Assembly (NCBI GenBank): GCA_965372015.1
Contig: CBDVAP010000022.1
Span: 1 to 29,906 of the forward strand
Direction: 5' to 3'
DNA length: 29,906 nucleotides
DNA from: JACZSB01 sp965372015
GTDB lineage: Bacteria; Fidelibacterota; Marinisomatia; SCGC-AAA003-L08; TS1B11
Shown here in pieces: positions 14,498-23,338 of this stretch; the stretch's first letter is position 1; every line of letters begins with the position of its first letter. The notes beneath the pieces are model-generated. The model was not told the origin of the DNA, did not search any database, and saw only the letters and a program-made list of their open reading frames with translations. Position numbers and translations under genes: made by a program.

Positions 14498-16792
14498 TTG
14501 GGACGTTCAATCAAGCGTCCGGATGCGCCGGGCAAAGTGACCGGAGGGACGCCCTATACTCCCGACCTGGTGCTGCCGGGCATGGTCCACGCATACCCTA
14601 TTTTCTCCCAGGTACCCTTCGGCCGGGTAACCGCGATTGATCTGGAGCCGCTTAAAGAGGCATCCGGTTTTGTGGCAGTAGTCCTGGCGGCGGATATCCC
14701 TGGTGAGAACCAGGTAGGGGTGATTATAAAGGACCAGCCGTTGCTGGCGGGTGAAGTGGTCAGGTATGTGGGTGATACCATCGGCCTGGTGGTGGCGGAG
14801 ACGGCCGCCGCCGCCCATGCTTTGGCGGAACAGGTCCCGGTGCAATACGACGAATACGAGCCGGTGCTCTCTTTAGAGGCCGGGCGGGCGGGCCGCGGTC
14901 GCCGGTTGCATGAGTCCAACGTGGCCTGCAGCCACCGCACTGTCAGCGGGGACATAGAGGCCGGATTCGCCGGCTCCGATCTGGTGGTGGAAGGTACTTT
15001 CTCTACACCCTATCAGGAGCATTTTTACCTGGAGCCCCAGGCCTGTCTGGCGGTCCCCGAGCCGGAGGGGGGTATTACTATCCACGGGTCGCTGCAGTGC
15101 CCCTATTACGTGCAGCAGGCGGTGGCCGGCGCGTTGGGTATAGCGCTGGACCGGGTGCGGGTGGTGGCCGCTCCCATCGGGGGGGCCTTTGGTGGCAAGG
15201 AGGACGTCCCCTCGGAGATTTGCGCCCGGGCGGCGGTGGCGGCCCGGCTGGTGGGGCGGCCCGTGAAGCTAATCTATGACCGCCGCGACGACGTGCAGCT
15301 GACCAGCAAGCGTCATCCTTTTGAGATGCACTATAAGGTGGGCGTCGACCGTGAGGGACGGCTGTTCGCGGCCGACGTGCTGCTGGAGTGCAACGCCGGG
15401 GCCTACGCCACTTTGTCGCCGGTGGTGTCCTACCGGGCCGTCATGCAGTCCCTGGGGCCTTACCGGGTGGAGAACGTCAGGGTGGTTTCCCGGGCCTACT
15501 ACACCAATCTGCCGCCGGCGGGGGCCTTCCGGGGATTTGGCTCACCTCAGGTGGCCTTCGGGCATGAACGGATCATGGAGCACGTTGCGGCGGAGCTGGG
15601 CCTTGATCCGCTGGAGCTGCGCCAAAGAAACCTGCTACGGCCGGGTGACATGACCTTCACCGGGCAACGCCTGGACAATTGCGCCGGGGCCGAGAAAACC
15701 CTTACCAAGGCGCTGTCGGCCTCCGGCTGGGATAAACGCGCGCCTGATAGCACCGGCCGTTATCGCGAGGGCTGGGGGGTGGCAACTTGTCTATATGGCA
15801 ACGGGTTGGGCGCCGCCGGCTGGCGTCTGGATGGCGCCGGAGTCCGGTTACAGCTGCATAGGGACGGCTCGCTGGAGGTGGCCTATGGCCTGACGGAAAT
15901 GGGGCAGGGGGCCATCACGGTGGTGGCCCAGATGGCGGCCGAGGCCTTGGGGGTGGACGTGAGCCGGGTGAGGGTGCTACCCACCGATACCGGCAATGTC
16001 CCCGACAGCGGTCCCTCGGTTGCCAGCCGCAACGTGGTGCTCACCGGCAACGCCATTCGGGCCGCCGCTGACGACTTGCGTAGCGAGATGACGGTTGCCG
16101 CAGCTGAGTTGCTAAAGTGTTCTGAGGACCAGGTTGAAATTTCCGGCGGCCGGATCCGGGACCGGCGCTCGAGGAAGGCCGTGCCGCTGGCTGAGCTCGC
16201 CGAGCAGATGTTCGTCACCAATAGGCCCATGAGCGCCCGGGGCTGGTGGCACGCGCCACCCCTGGATTTCGACGCCGACCGGGGGCAGGGGGAGGCCTAT
16301 TTCGCCTATTCCTTCGCCACCCATATTGCCCGGGTTAAAGTGGATACCCTGACCGGCCGGGTGGAGGTGGCTAAGCTGTGGGCGGCCCACGATCTGGGTA
16401 AGGCGATCAACGTGGCCGGGATAGAGGGCCAGGTGGAAGGGGCCGTTTCACAGGCCATCGGCTGGGCGTTGACCGAGGATTTGCGCCTGGATCATGGCCG
16501 GGTGGAGACGCTCAACCTGTCTACCTACTTATTGCCCACCATCAAAGATATGGCTGCGGTGGAAACCATTATTATCGAAGAGCCTGAACCGCTGGGACCC
16601 TGGGGGGCCAGGGGCATCGGCGAACCGGCCATTATCCCGGCGGCGGCGGCCATTGCCAATGCGGTCAGCGATGCGCTGGGAGCGCCCGTTGACCAGCTGC
16701 CCATCACACCCGAAAAGGTGTTGGCGTTGCTCGATAAGGCTGAGGCCGGCGGTCCGCAAACTAGTACTATAGTGAGAGGCGCACATGGGTAA
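14489..16792 (+). CDS. Xanthine dehydrogenase-family molybdenum-binding subunit
   Basis: Large catalytic subunit of a molybdenum hydroxylase, probably acting on an oxopurine. I propose CTG 14489 as start (767 residues): it gives (M)SYLGRSIKRPDAPGKVTG, the usual family N-terminus, with GGAAGA five bases upstream. TTG 14498 is the alternative; no in-frame ATG precedes the conserved region. Cofactor and catalytic motifs are intact: GGAFGGKED (231-239), AFRGFG (346-351, with the substrate-site Arg), MGQGA near 470, and GARGIGEPA with the catalytic Glu712. The [2Fe-2S] and FAD subunits are not adjacent but lie at 23338-24665. Nearby yqeB/yqeC suggest a labile selenium ligand in place of sulfur. 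Exact substrate cannot be read from sequence. Confidence 0.88.
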   Translation: MSYLGRSIKRPDAPGKVTGGTPYTPDLVLPGMVHAYPIFSQVPFGRVTAIDLEPLKEASGFVAVVLAADIPGENQVGVIIKDQPLLAGEVVRYVGDTIGLVVAETAAAAHALAEQVPVQYDEYEPVLSLEAGRAGRGRRLHESNVACSHRTVSGDIEAGFAGSDLVVEGTFSTPYQEHFYLEPQACLAVPEPEGGITIHGSLQCPYYVQQAVAGALGIALDRVRVVAAPIGGAFGGKEDVPSEICARAAVAARLVGRPVKLIYDRRDDVQLTSKRHPFEMHYKVGVDREGRLFAADVLLECNAGAYATLSPVVSYRAVMQSLGPYRVENVRVVSRAYYTNLPPAGAFRGFGSPQVAFGHERIMEHVAAELGLDPLELRQRNLLRPGDMTFTGQRLDNCAGAEKTLTKALSASGWDKRAPDSTGRYREGWGVATCLYGNGLGAAGWRLDGAGVRLQLHRDGSLEVAYGLTEMGQGAITVVAQMAAEALGVDVSRVRVLPTDTGNVPDSGPSVASRNVVLTGNAIRAAADDLRSEMTVAAAELLKCSEDQVEISGGRIRDRRSRKAVPLAELAEQMFVTNRPMSARGWWHAPPLDFDADRGQGEAYFAYSFATHIARVKVDTLTGRVEVAKLWAAHDLGKAINVAGIEGQVEGAVSQAIGWALTEDLRLDHGRVETLNLSTYLLPTIKDMAAVETIIIEEPEPLGPWGARGIGEPAIIPAAAAIANAVSDALGAPVDQLPITPEKVLALLDKAEAGGPQTSTIVRGAHG

Positions 16793-18122
16793 GTCCGACG
16801 CGGAACACCGTATGTTACTACTGGGAGGCCGGATAATAGCACCCGGTGAAGACCAACAATTCACACCTGAGGGCTACATCGAGGTAACCGGCGGGATCAT
16901 AACGGCCGTGGGCCCCGGCGACCCACCAGCGGCGGAGGTCGACGAATTAGTGGACCTTTCGGGAATGACTATCCTGCCGGGGATGATCAATGCCCATACT
17001 CACATGTATTCGGCCCTGGCGTTGGGCCTGCCGCCGCCGGAGCAAGCCCCCGGCAATTTCCGGGAAATCCTGGAGCAGGTGTGGTGGCGGCTGGACCGAG
17101 CCCTGGACGCCGAGTCCACCCGCTCTTCCTTCGAAGTGGGTCTGATAGACTCGTTACGGGCGGGGGTCACCACCGTCATCGACCACCACTCCAGCCCCAG
17201 TTTCGTGGGCGGCTCCCTGGACCAACTGGCCGAGGTGGCCGGGGGGCTGGGGCTGAATGTGGCGCTGGCCTTCGAGGCGACCGACCGCAATGGCGAGGAG
17301 GCTTTTGAGGCGGCGCTGGAAGAGAACCTGGCGGCCCGGCGGAAGTTCGCCAACGACCCCTATGTCCTGCCGCTGCTGGGGTTGCACGCTTCGTTTACCC
17401 TCTCGGACAAGTCGCTCAAAAAGGTGCGCGAAGTTTTGGATCAGGAGCCGGGCTGGGGCGTGCATGTTCACCTGGCGGAGGACCGGGCCGACCAGGCTGA
17501 CGCTGAGGAGCGGGGCTACCCGTCGGTGGTGCAGCGCCTGGCCCACTTCGGGCTGCTTGGTAAGCACAGCCTGCTGGCCCATGGACTGCACCTGCAACCC
17601 GGTGACTTGGATGTGCTGGCACGGGAGCGGGCCATGCTGGCTCATAACCCCACTTCCAACGCCAATAACCGGGTGGGGCTGCTGGCGGCTGAGACTATCC
17701 AGCGGCTGCTGTCCGGGCTGGGCACTGACGGCATGCAGGCCAATATGCTGGCCGAGGCCAAGGAGGGGGCCTTAATCCGCAGCTCACACCAGGGGGGCGG
17801 AGAAACCGGTGTCGATTACCTGGGGCTGCTGTTCTACAATAATGCGGAGTTGGCGACCAGATTGTTCGGGAGACCGCTGGGGCGGCTCAGTCCCGGCCAC
17901 CAGGCCGACCTGGCGATCTACGACTACCATCCCCGCACTGCAATCACCGCCGACAATTGGGCGGCCCACCTGCTGTTTGGCCTGGGCCTGCCGCGAGAGG
18001 TCATGGTCCAGGGGTGCTTTCGGCTTTATGATGGGGAGTTGGTGGAAACCAATGAGTCTGAAATCCGGCAGCGGGCCCGGAAACAGTCGGCGCGGCTGTG
18101 GCGGAAGATGCAGGCGCTATAA
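16785..18122 (+). CDS. ssnA: SsnA-type aminohydrolase
   Basis: Amidohydrolase-superfamily protein of the SsnA type, 445 residues, close to the E. coli SsnA length. Metal-ligand motifs are His71/His73 (NAHTHM), His227/His229 (HVHLAED), a later His in LLAHGLHL, and Asp315 in GLGTDGM. GVTTVIDHHSSP and LHASFTLSD are distinctive for this family. SsnA genes are linked with ygfK, and recent gut-anaerobe work assigns the group to anaerobic purine/urate breakdown, where a cyclic amide or amidine is the likely substrate. ATG 16785 overlaps the Mo-subunit end by eight bases and has GAGAGG upstream, so it is translated in the same operon. A distinct amidohydrolase lies at 27972. Confidence 0.9.
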   Translation: MGKSDAEHRMLLLGGRIIAPGEDQQFTPEGYIEVTGGIITAVGPGDPPAAEVDELVDLSGMTILPGMINAHTHMYSALALGLPPPEQAPGNFREILEQVWWRLDRALDAESTRSSFEVGLIDSLRAGVTTVIDHHSSPSFVGGSLDQLAEVAGGLGLNVALAFEATDRNGEEAFEAALEENLAARRKFANDPYVLPLLGLHASFTLSDKSLKKVREVLDQEPGWGVHVHLAEDRADQADAEERGYPSVVQRLAHFGLLGKHSLLAHGLHLQPGDLDVLARERAMLAHNPTSNANNRVGLLAAETIQRLLSGLGTDGMQANMLAEAKEGALIRSSHQGGGETGVDYLGLLFYNNAELATRLFGRPLGRLSPGHQADLAIYDYHPRTAITADNWAAHLLFGLGLPREVMVQGCFRLYDGELVETNESEIRQRARKQSARLWRKMQAL

Positions 18123-18143
18123 GATATTAATAGGAGTCCATGT

Positions 18144-19388
18144 ATGAGTGTTGATTTCAAGCCTATCCTGAAGGCCGCGGAGGAAGGCCTGCCCGAACTG
18201 AGCCGCTTTTTACGGGATATTATTGCTATCCCCAGCCTGAGTTCACAGGAGGGGGCGGTAATCGAGCGGATCGGGGCGGAGATGGAGCGGCTGGGCTACG
18301 ACCGGGTGGAAACCGACCCCATGGGGAACCTGCTGGGCACCATCGGCAGCGGTAAGCACCTGATCGCTATCGACGGCCACGTGGACACCGTGGAGGTGGG
18401 CGATCCCGGGCAGTGGGAATTCGACCCCTTCAAAGGTTACGAGGACGATGAGACCATCGGGGGGCGGGGGGCTTCCGACCAGAAAGGCGGCGTGGCGGCC
18501 ATGGTCCATGCCGGGGGGCTGATCAAACGGCTGGGCCTGGAGGATGACTTTACGCTGGTAGTCACGGCCACCGTTCAGGAGGAGGATTGCGACGGGCTGT
18601 GCTGGGATTACCTGGTCAAGGAGCGGGGCTTGCGCCCGGAGCTCGTGGTTCTCACCGAACCCACCAACGGCACTATCTGCCGCGGACAGCGGGGTCGCCT
18701 GGAGGCCAAGATCACTACCCAGGGCGTGAGCGCCCACGGCTCGGCGCCGGAACGGGGCGATAACGCAATTTATAAAATGGCGCCGATCATTACTCAACTG
18801 GAGCAGCTCAACACGGCGCTGGAGCCCCAGGAGCCGTTCGGTAAGGGCAGCCTGACCGTCTCGGAGGTTTTCACCCGGGCACCTTCGCGCTGTGCCGTGG
18901 CCGATGGCTGCACTGTCTCGGTGGACCGCCGCCTGACCAGTGGTGAAACGGCCGAGTCGACCCTGGCGGAAATCCGGGAACTGCCGGCGGCGCGACAGGC
19001 CGATGCCCAGGTGGTGCTCTATCGCTATGCCGTGCCTTCGTATAAGGGGCTGACCTATCCCGGCGACGCCTACTTCCCTACCTGGCTGATCGCCAAGGAC
19101 CATCCCGCTACTCAAACCCTGGCGGCCGCCCATCGGGGGCTGCTGGGCCGCGAGGCGGAGGTAGGCCACTGGATATTCTCCACCAACGGGGTATCAATCA
19201 TGGGGCGGCATAACATCCCGGCCATCGGTTTCGGTCCGGGCCGTGAGGATCAGGCCCACGCCCCCAGCGAACGCACCTGGAAGCGGGATCTGGTGACGGC
19301 CGCCGCGGTCTACGCCGCCCTGCCCCTGGTGTATGTGCGGGAGTTTGCCGGCAAGATGCCGGAGACTACACCCAACCTGGCCGGTTGA
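18144..19388 (+). CDS. ygeY: YgeY-family selenium metabolism-linked hydrolase
   Basis: M20-type di-metal hydrolase of 414 residues. Metal ligands are visible: His79 and Asp81 (DGHVDTVEVGD), Asp112 (GRGASDQKGG), Glu146/Glu147 (VQEEDCDG), Glu172 (LTEPTNG), and a C-terminal His in EDQAHAPSE. The dimerisation domain is inserted at about 185-300. YgeY proteins occur with YgeW and YgfK; a ureido- or carbamoyl-amino acid is the likely substrate in purine breakdown, by analogy with other M20 amidases. That is inference. The start ATG has AGGAG (18132-18136) seven bases upstream and the gene follows ssnA after 21 bases. In E. coli the order is ygeW-ygeX-ygeY; here ygeY comes first. Confidence 0.92.
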   Translation: MSVDFKPILKAAEEGLPELSRFLRDIIAIPSLSSQEGAVIERIGAEMERLGYDRVETDPMGNLLGTIGSGKHLIAIDGHVDTVEVGDPGQWEFDPFKGYEDDETIGGRGASDQKGGVAAMVHAGGLIKRLGLEDDFTLVVTATVQEEDCDGLCWDYLVKERGLRPELVVLTEPTNGTICRGQRGRLEAKITTQGVSAHGSAPERGDNAIYKMAPIITQLEQLNTALEPQEPFGKGSLTVSEVFTRAPSRCAVADGCTVSVDRRLTSGETAESTLAEIRELPAARQADAQVVLYRYAVPSYKGLTYPGDAYFPTWLIAKDHPATQTLAAAHRGLLGREAEVGHWIFSTNGVSIMGRHNIPAIGFGPGREDQAHAPSERTWKRDLVTAAAVYAALPLVYVREFAGKMPETTPNLAG

Positions 19389-19400
19389 GCTCGAGAAGAA

Positions 19401-19457
19401 GTGGCAGTAGGCAGTGGCAGTGGCAGTGGCAGTATCAGTGGCAGTGGCAGTGGCAGT
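19401..19457 (+). repeat. GGCAGT hexanucleotide tandem repeat
   Basis: Between ygeY and ygeW about nine units of GGCAGT run head to tail with one or two variant units (taggcagt, atcagt). It is a short microsatellite-like tract and could vary in copy number. No function is evident. Confidence 0.75.
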
Positions 19458-19480
19458 TATGAGAACAATATAATCACGAA

Positions 19481-19525
19481 TTTGATACTCGATACTGGAT
19501 GGTGGCCCGACAGCGGCGGGGTTGG
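19481..19525 (-). repeat. Dispersed intergenic repeat, copy B
   Basis: On the - strand this matches 12247-12291 at both ends (ccaaccccgccg, and atcca.tatcgagtatc). It is flanked on the ygeW side by degenerate short units (gacgacggaccacggacaac, then aactcgaaactcg), a kind of decayed spacer sequence also seen at copy A. It lies within the 197-base gap that separates ygeY and ygeW. Confidence 0.5.
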
Positions 19526-19585
19526 ATTCCAGTAGCAACGGACGACGGACCACGGACAACTGACAACTCGAAACTCGTAAGAAGT

Positions 19586-20599
19586 ATGGAACAAAAAATG
19601 CCAGCAAATGAACCACTGACCGATGAATTGCGGGGCCGGCACTTTATAACCCTGCAAGACTGGAGCCGGGAGGAGATCGATCTGCTGTTGCGGGTTTCAG
19701 CGGACTTGAAGCGCAAATTTGCTGCCGGCCAGGAGACCGACTACCTGCGCCACCGGACCATCTTCCTGATGTTCTTCGAGCAGTCCACCCGGACGCGCAA
19801 TTCCATGGAGGCGGGCATCACTCAGCTGGGCGGCCACGCCCACTATCTGGACACCAGCACCATGCAGATTTCCCACGGCGAGGTGGCCAAGGACACCGGC
19901 ATTATCCTGTCCCGCTATGGCCACGCCATCGCCTGCCGCAACTGCTTCTGGGAGGTGGGTAACCGCTACCTTAACGAGCTGGCCCAATGGGCGACTGCGC
20001 CGGTCATCAGTATGCAATGCGACCTCTACCACCCGTTGCAGGCGTTGGCCGATTTGATGACCATGCAGGAGAAATTGGGTAGTCTCCAAAAGCGCAAGGT
20101 ATCGGTCATCTGGGCCTACGCCACCAGCCACAAGAAGCCGGTCTCCGTGCCGTTGTCGCAGGTCCTGCTGTTCCCGCGCTACGGGCTGGACGTCACCCTG
20201 GCGTATCCTGAAAGCCACCCTTTGCCAAAGTGGGCAATTGAGCGGGCCCGGGAGAATGCCAAGGCGGGCGGCGGCAGCCTGAGGATCACTCACGACCAGG
20301 AGGCGGCCTACAGGGATGCAGATGTGGTGATACCCAAGAACTGGGGCGACTGGGTGCTGAGCCCCGAATCGACCTCCACCGAGGCATTGGAAGCCGGCCG
20401 CCACTGGAAATGTACCCAGGAGCGCATGGCCCTGACGGCTAAGGACGCCATTTACATGCACGCCCTGCCCGCCGACCGGGGCAACGAAGTGGAGGACGCT
20501 GTCATCGACGGGCCGCAGTCGGTGATCTACGATGAGGCGGAGAACCGGCTGCATACCGCCAAGGCGGTGATGGCCCTGACCATGCGGGGGAATAAGTGA
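19586..20599 (+). CDS. ygeW: Knotted carbamoyltransferase YgeW
   Basis: Member of the aspartate/ornithine transcarbamylase superfamily, YgeW type. 337 residues from ATG 19586; the earlier in-frame ATG 19499 lies in repeat sequence. The carbamoyl-phosphate loop is FEQSTRTR (64-71) and the second motif is HPLQ (149-152); IYMHALPADRGNEV is the late HCLP-like segment. The acceptor is not ornithine or aspartate as judged by family; in the purine pathway it probably acts in reverse, phosphorolysing a ureido compound to carbamoyl phosphate for ATP formation. No carbamate kinase is visible in this window. The stop overlaps the next start (TGATG). Confidence 0.92.
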   Translation: MEQKMPANEPLTDELRGRHFITLQDWSREEIDLLLRVSADLKRKFAAGQETDYLRHRTIFLMFFEQSTRTRNSMEAGITQLGGHAHYLDTSTMQISHGEVAKDTGIILSRYGHAIACRNCFWEVGNRYLNELAQWATAPVISMQCDLYHPLQALADLMTMQEKLGSLQKRKVSVIWAYATSHKKPVSVPLSQVLLFPRYGLDVTLAYPESHPLPKWAIERARENAKAGGGSLRITHDQEAAYRDADVVIPKNWGDWVLSPESTSTEALEAGRHWKCTQERMALTAKDAIYMHALPADRGNEVEDAVIDGPQSVIYDEAENRLHTAKAVMALTMRGNK

Positions 20600-22074
20600 T
20601 GTCTATGAATAAAGCGCAAGAAAAAGTGCTGGACCGCGCCATAAAGCGCTGCCGTGAGCGGGGGGTTATCCTGCCCACTTTCAAGCAGCTGGCCGATCCC
20701 GGCACCGTACCAGCTGGAATTAAAGAGGCGCTTGAGAATGTTGGGATGAACGAAGTGCACCCCCTCAATCTGTTCCGGATCACCTGGAAGAATGAGCCGA
20801 AGGAAAGTGGCGGCGGTTTCGGCGAGGTGAACTACCTGCGCCTGCCGGAGGAGCTCACCGGCGTGCCGGCCCCCATATTCGTACTGCTGGGCCGCCATTT
20901 CCCCACCGGGGCGCACAAAGTGGGCGCTACCTACGGTACCCTGGTGGAGAAACTGGTCTCGGGCCAGTTCGATCCCTCCACCCAGAAGGCGGTGTGGCCC
21001 TCGACGGGCAACTACTGCCGGGGCGGGGCCTATAACTCGGCCCTGCTGGGCTGTCCAGCGGTGGCCGTGCTGCCGGAGGAGATGTCCCCGGAGCGCTTCG
21101 AGTGGCTGGCGGAGTTGGGCGCTGAAGTGATCAAAACGCCGGGTGGCGAAAGTAATGTGAAGGAAATCTACGACCGGGTGAACCGGTTGGCGGCGGATCA
21201 GGGCGACAAGGTGGTGGTGCTCAACCAGTTTGCGGAGTTCGGTAACGCCCGCTGGCACTACGCCGTCACCGGCCCGGCCCTGGCTGAGGTTTTCCGGTCA
21301 GCCGGTGAACCGGGACTGCGGCTGAGCGCCCTGTTCCTGACCCAGGGCTCGGCGGGTACCCTGGCGGCCGGCGATTACCTGCGCGAGCACTTTCCGGCCG
21401 TAAAGATTGCCGCCGGCGAAGCCGCCCAGTGCCCCACCCTGTTGCTGAACGGCTTCGGCTACCACCGTATCGAGGGCATTGGTGATAAGCACGTGCCCTG
21501 GATTCACAACTTGCGCAATATGGATATGGTGGTGGCTGTCGATGACGAACTGGTGCTGCGGCTGATGCGCCTGTTCAATGAAGAGGCCGGCACCCAGTAC
21601 CTGGTTTCCCGGGGCGTGAACCCGGCCACGGTTAAGGCCTTGCCCGGCCTGGGGCTGTCCTCCATCGCCAACATTATCGGGGCGATCAAACTGGCCCGCT
21701 ATTACGAGTATACCGCCAACGATGCCATATTTACGGTGGCCACCGACTCCATGGCTATGTACCAGTCCCGGCTAAAGGAGGCGCGGGATAGGTGGGGCGC
21801 ATATACCGCCACTGAGGCCGCCGTTGATTTTGAGGGCCGCCTGCCGGGGCTGGGCCGCGACAACCTGCTGGAACTGTCCTACTACGACCGCCGGCGGATG
21901 CACAACCTGAAATACTTTACCTGGGTGGAGCAGCAGGGCAAGAGCGCCGAGGAGCTCCAGGCCCAGTGGTACGACGAGGATTACTGGCGCAGCCGTTACG
22001 CCCAGGTGGAGGCCTGGGATGAGCGGATCAGCGAGTTTAACCGGCGCACCGGCCTGCTGGAGCGCTACGGCTGA
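20599..22074 (+). CDS. Fold-type II PLP enzyme (TrpB-like lyase), in the ygeX position
   Basis: 491 residues. The PLP lysine is probably Lys107 in PTGAHKVGATYG, a context like TrpB's TGAHK motif. The substrate loop is STGNYCRGG (136-144) and the phosphate loop is QGSAGTLAAG. It directly follows ygeW (overlap TGATG, with GGGGGA seven bases upstream), where E. coli has ygeX, the 2,3-diaminopropionate ammonia-lyase. It is about 90 residues longer than YgeX and lacks an obvious YgeX signature, so it is a different subfamily. A role in beta-elimination from diaminopropionate or a carbamoylated relative is plausible but inferred. Database names such as cysteine synthase or cysteate synthase are also possible. 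Confidence 0.8.
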   Translation: MSMNKAQEKVLDRAIKRCRERGVILPTFKQLADPGTVPAGIKEALENVGMNEVHPLNLFRITWKNEPKESGGGFGEVNYLRLPEELTGVPAPIFVLLGRHFPTGAHKVGATYGTLVEKLVSGQFDPSTQKAVWPSTGNYCRGGAYNSALLGCPAVAVLPEEMSPERFEWLAELGAEVIKTPGGESNVKEIYDRVNRLAADQGDKVVVLNQFAEFGNARWHYAVTGPALAEVFRSAGEPGLRLSALFLTQGSAGTLAAGDYLREHFPAVKIAAGEAAQCPTLLLNGFGYHRIEGIGDKHVPWIHNLRNMDMVVAVDDELVLRLMRLFNEEAGTQYLVSRGVNPATVKALPGLGLSSIANIIGAIKLARYYEYTANDAIFTVATDSMAMYQSRLKEARDRWGAYTATEAAVDFEGRLPGLGRDNLLELSYYDRRRMHNLKYFTWVEQQGKSAEELQAQWYDEDYWRSRYAQVEAWDERISEFNRRTGLLERYG

Positions 22075-22090
22075 GCTATAGAATCTCCTA

Positions 22091-23338
22091 ATGAACAATA
22101 ATCTCATCGGGTATCGCTGCGTGGCCTGCGGCAGCACCCAACCGGCTGAGCCGCCGCCTCTGCTCTGCCCGGACTGTGGGGGCACCCTGGACGCCGAGTA
22201 CGACTACGACCGGGTCGCTGCCCAGTTGACAGCGACGGGGCTTAGCGGCGATCCCGAGCGCTCGTTATGGCGCTACCGGGCGCTGCTACCGGTGGCCGGC
22301 CCGCCTGCCAATCGCTCGCTGCAGGTGGGCGGTACGCCGTTGGTGGCCCTGCCGGGGTTGGCCGGTGAGCATGACCTGAGCGCCCTGTACATCAAGGACG
22401 AGACTCGCCAGCCCTCGGGTTCGCTGAAGGACCGGGCCACCGAAGTAGCTCTGCAACACGCCATCGAACACGGCCAATCGACCCTAGTGGCCGCCTCCAC
22501 CGGCAACGCCGCCGCATCGTTGGCGACCCTGGCGGCCCATCACGGCCGGCGGGCGGTGATCCTGGTGCCGGCTGGGGCCTCGGCCGGCAAACTGGTGCCC
22601 ATCCTGCAGTGTGGCGGTGTGCTGTGCCCGGTGGATGGCACTTACGATGAGGCCTTCGACTTGGCCGAAGCCATTGCCGGGGAGCTGGGCTGGTACAGCC
22701 GTAATTCCGGCAGCAACCCGGTTTTGTCCGAGGGCAAGAAGACCGTGGCGCTGGAGATCGCCGAGCAGCTGCAGTGGGAGGCGCCGGATAAGGTTTTCGT
22801 GCCGGTGGGCGACGGTTGCATTATCGGTGGGGTCTATAAAGGCTTTTACGATCTGCTGCAGCTGGGCTGGATAGCGAACCTGCCGCAATTGGTGGCGGTG
22901 CAGGCCGCCGGCTCGGCCGCGGTGGTGCGGGCGCTGGAGGCTGGCGGTGAAATAGAGGCGGTGGTGGCCGACACCATCGCAGACGGCATCCGCGTGGACC
23001 GGCCCCGAGATGGCCAAAAGGCCTTGCGGGCGGTGCGCGAGAGCCACGGGTTCGGGGTCAGTGTGACCGACGACGAGATCCTTACAGCCCAACATTCACT
23101 GGCCAAAGGCACGGGGATATTTGCCGAGCCGTCGGCCGCCGCGGCCTATGCCGGGTTAAATAAGGCCCGGTCGCAAGGACTGATATCGCCCGGGGAGAGC
23201 GTGGTGCTGGTGATCACCGGGAGCGGCCTTAAAGACCTGCCAGCCGCCGGACGCCTGGTGGAGCAACCGGAACCGATCACGGCCGATATGGGGGCCTTCA
23301 GGGAGTTTTACGAACGCTGGGCTGGGGAAACCGGCTGA
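22091..23338 (+). CDS. Threonine synthase-like PLP enzyme with zinc ribbon
   Basis: 415 residues. An N-terminal zinc ribbon has Cys10, Cys13, Cys26 and Cys29 (CVAC...CPDCGG), followed by LDAEYDYD, the usual opening of archaeal-type threonine synthases. The PLP lysine is Lys113 in PSGSLKDRA, the substrate loop is STGNAAAS (136-143), and the late VITGSGLKD is family-typical. It may be a true ThrC making threonine from phosphohomoserine. However, it sits inside the catabolic cluster, 16 bases after another PLP enzyme, and its stop overlaps the hydroxylase [2Fe-2S] gene (TGATG). A lyase role on a purine-derived amino acid is therefore worth considering. Its ribosome site is weak, suggesting coupling. 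Confidence 0.85.
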   Translation: MNNNLIGYRCVACGSTQPAEPPPLLCPDCGGTLDAEYDYDRVAAQLTATGLSGDPERSLWRYRALLPVAGPPANRSLQVGGTPLVALPGLAGEHDLSALYIKDETRQPSGSLKDRATEVALQHAIEHGQSTLVAASTGNAAASLATLAAHHGRRAVILVPAGASAGKLVPILQCGGVLCPVDGTYDEAFDLAEAIAGELGWYSRNSGSNPVLSEGKKTVALEIAEQLQWEAPDKVFVPVGDGCIIGGVYKGFYDLLQLGWIANLPQLVAVQAAGSAAVVRALEAGGEIEAVVADTIADGIRVDRPRDGQKALRAVRESHGFGVSVTDDEILTAQHSLAKGTGIFAEPSAAAAYAGLNKARSQGLISPGESVVLVITGSGLKDLPAAGRLVEQPEPITADMGAFREFYERWAGETG

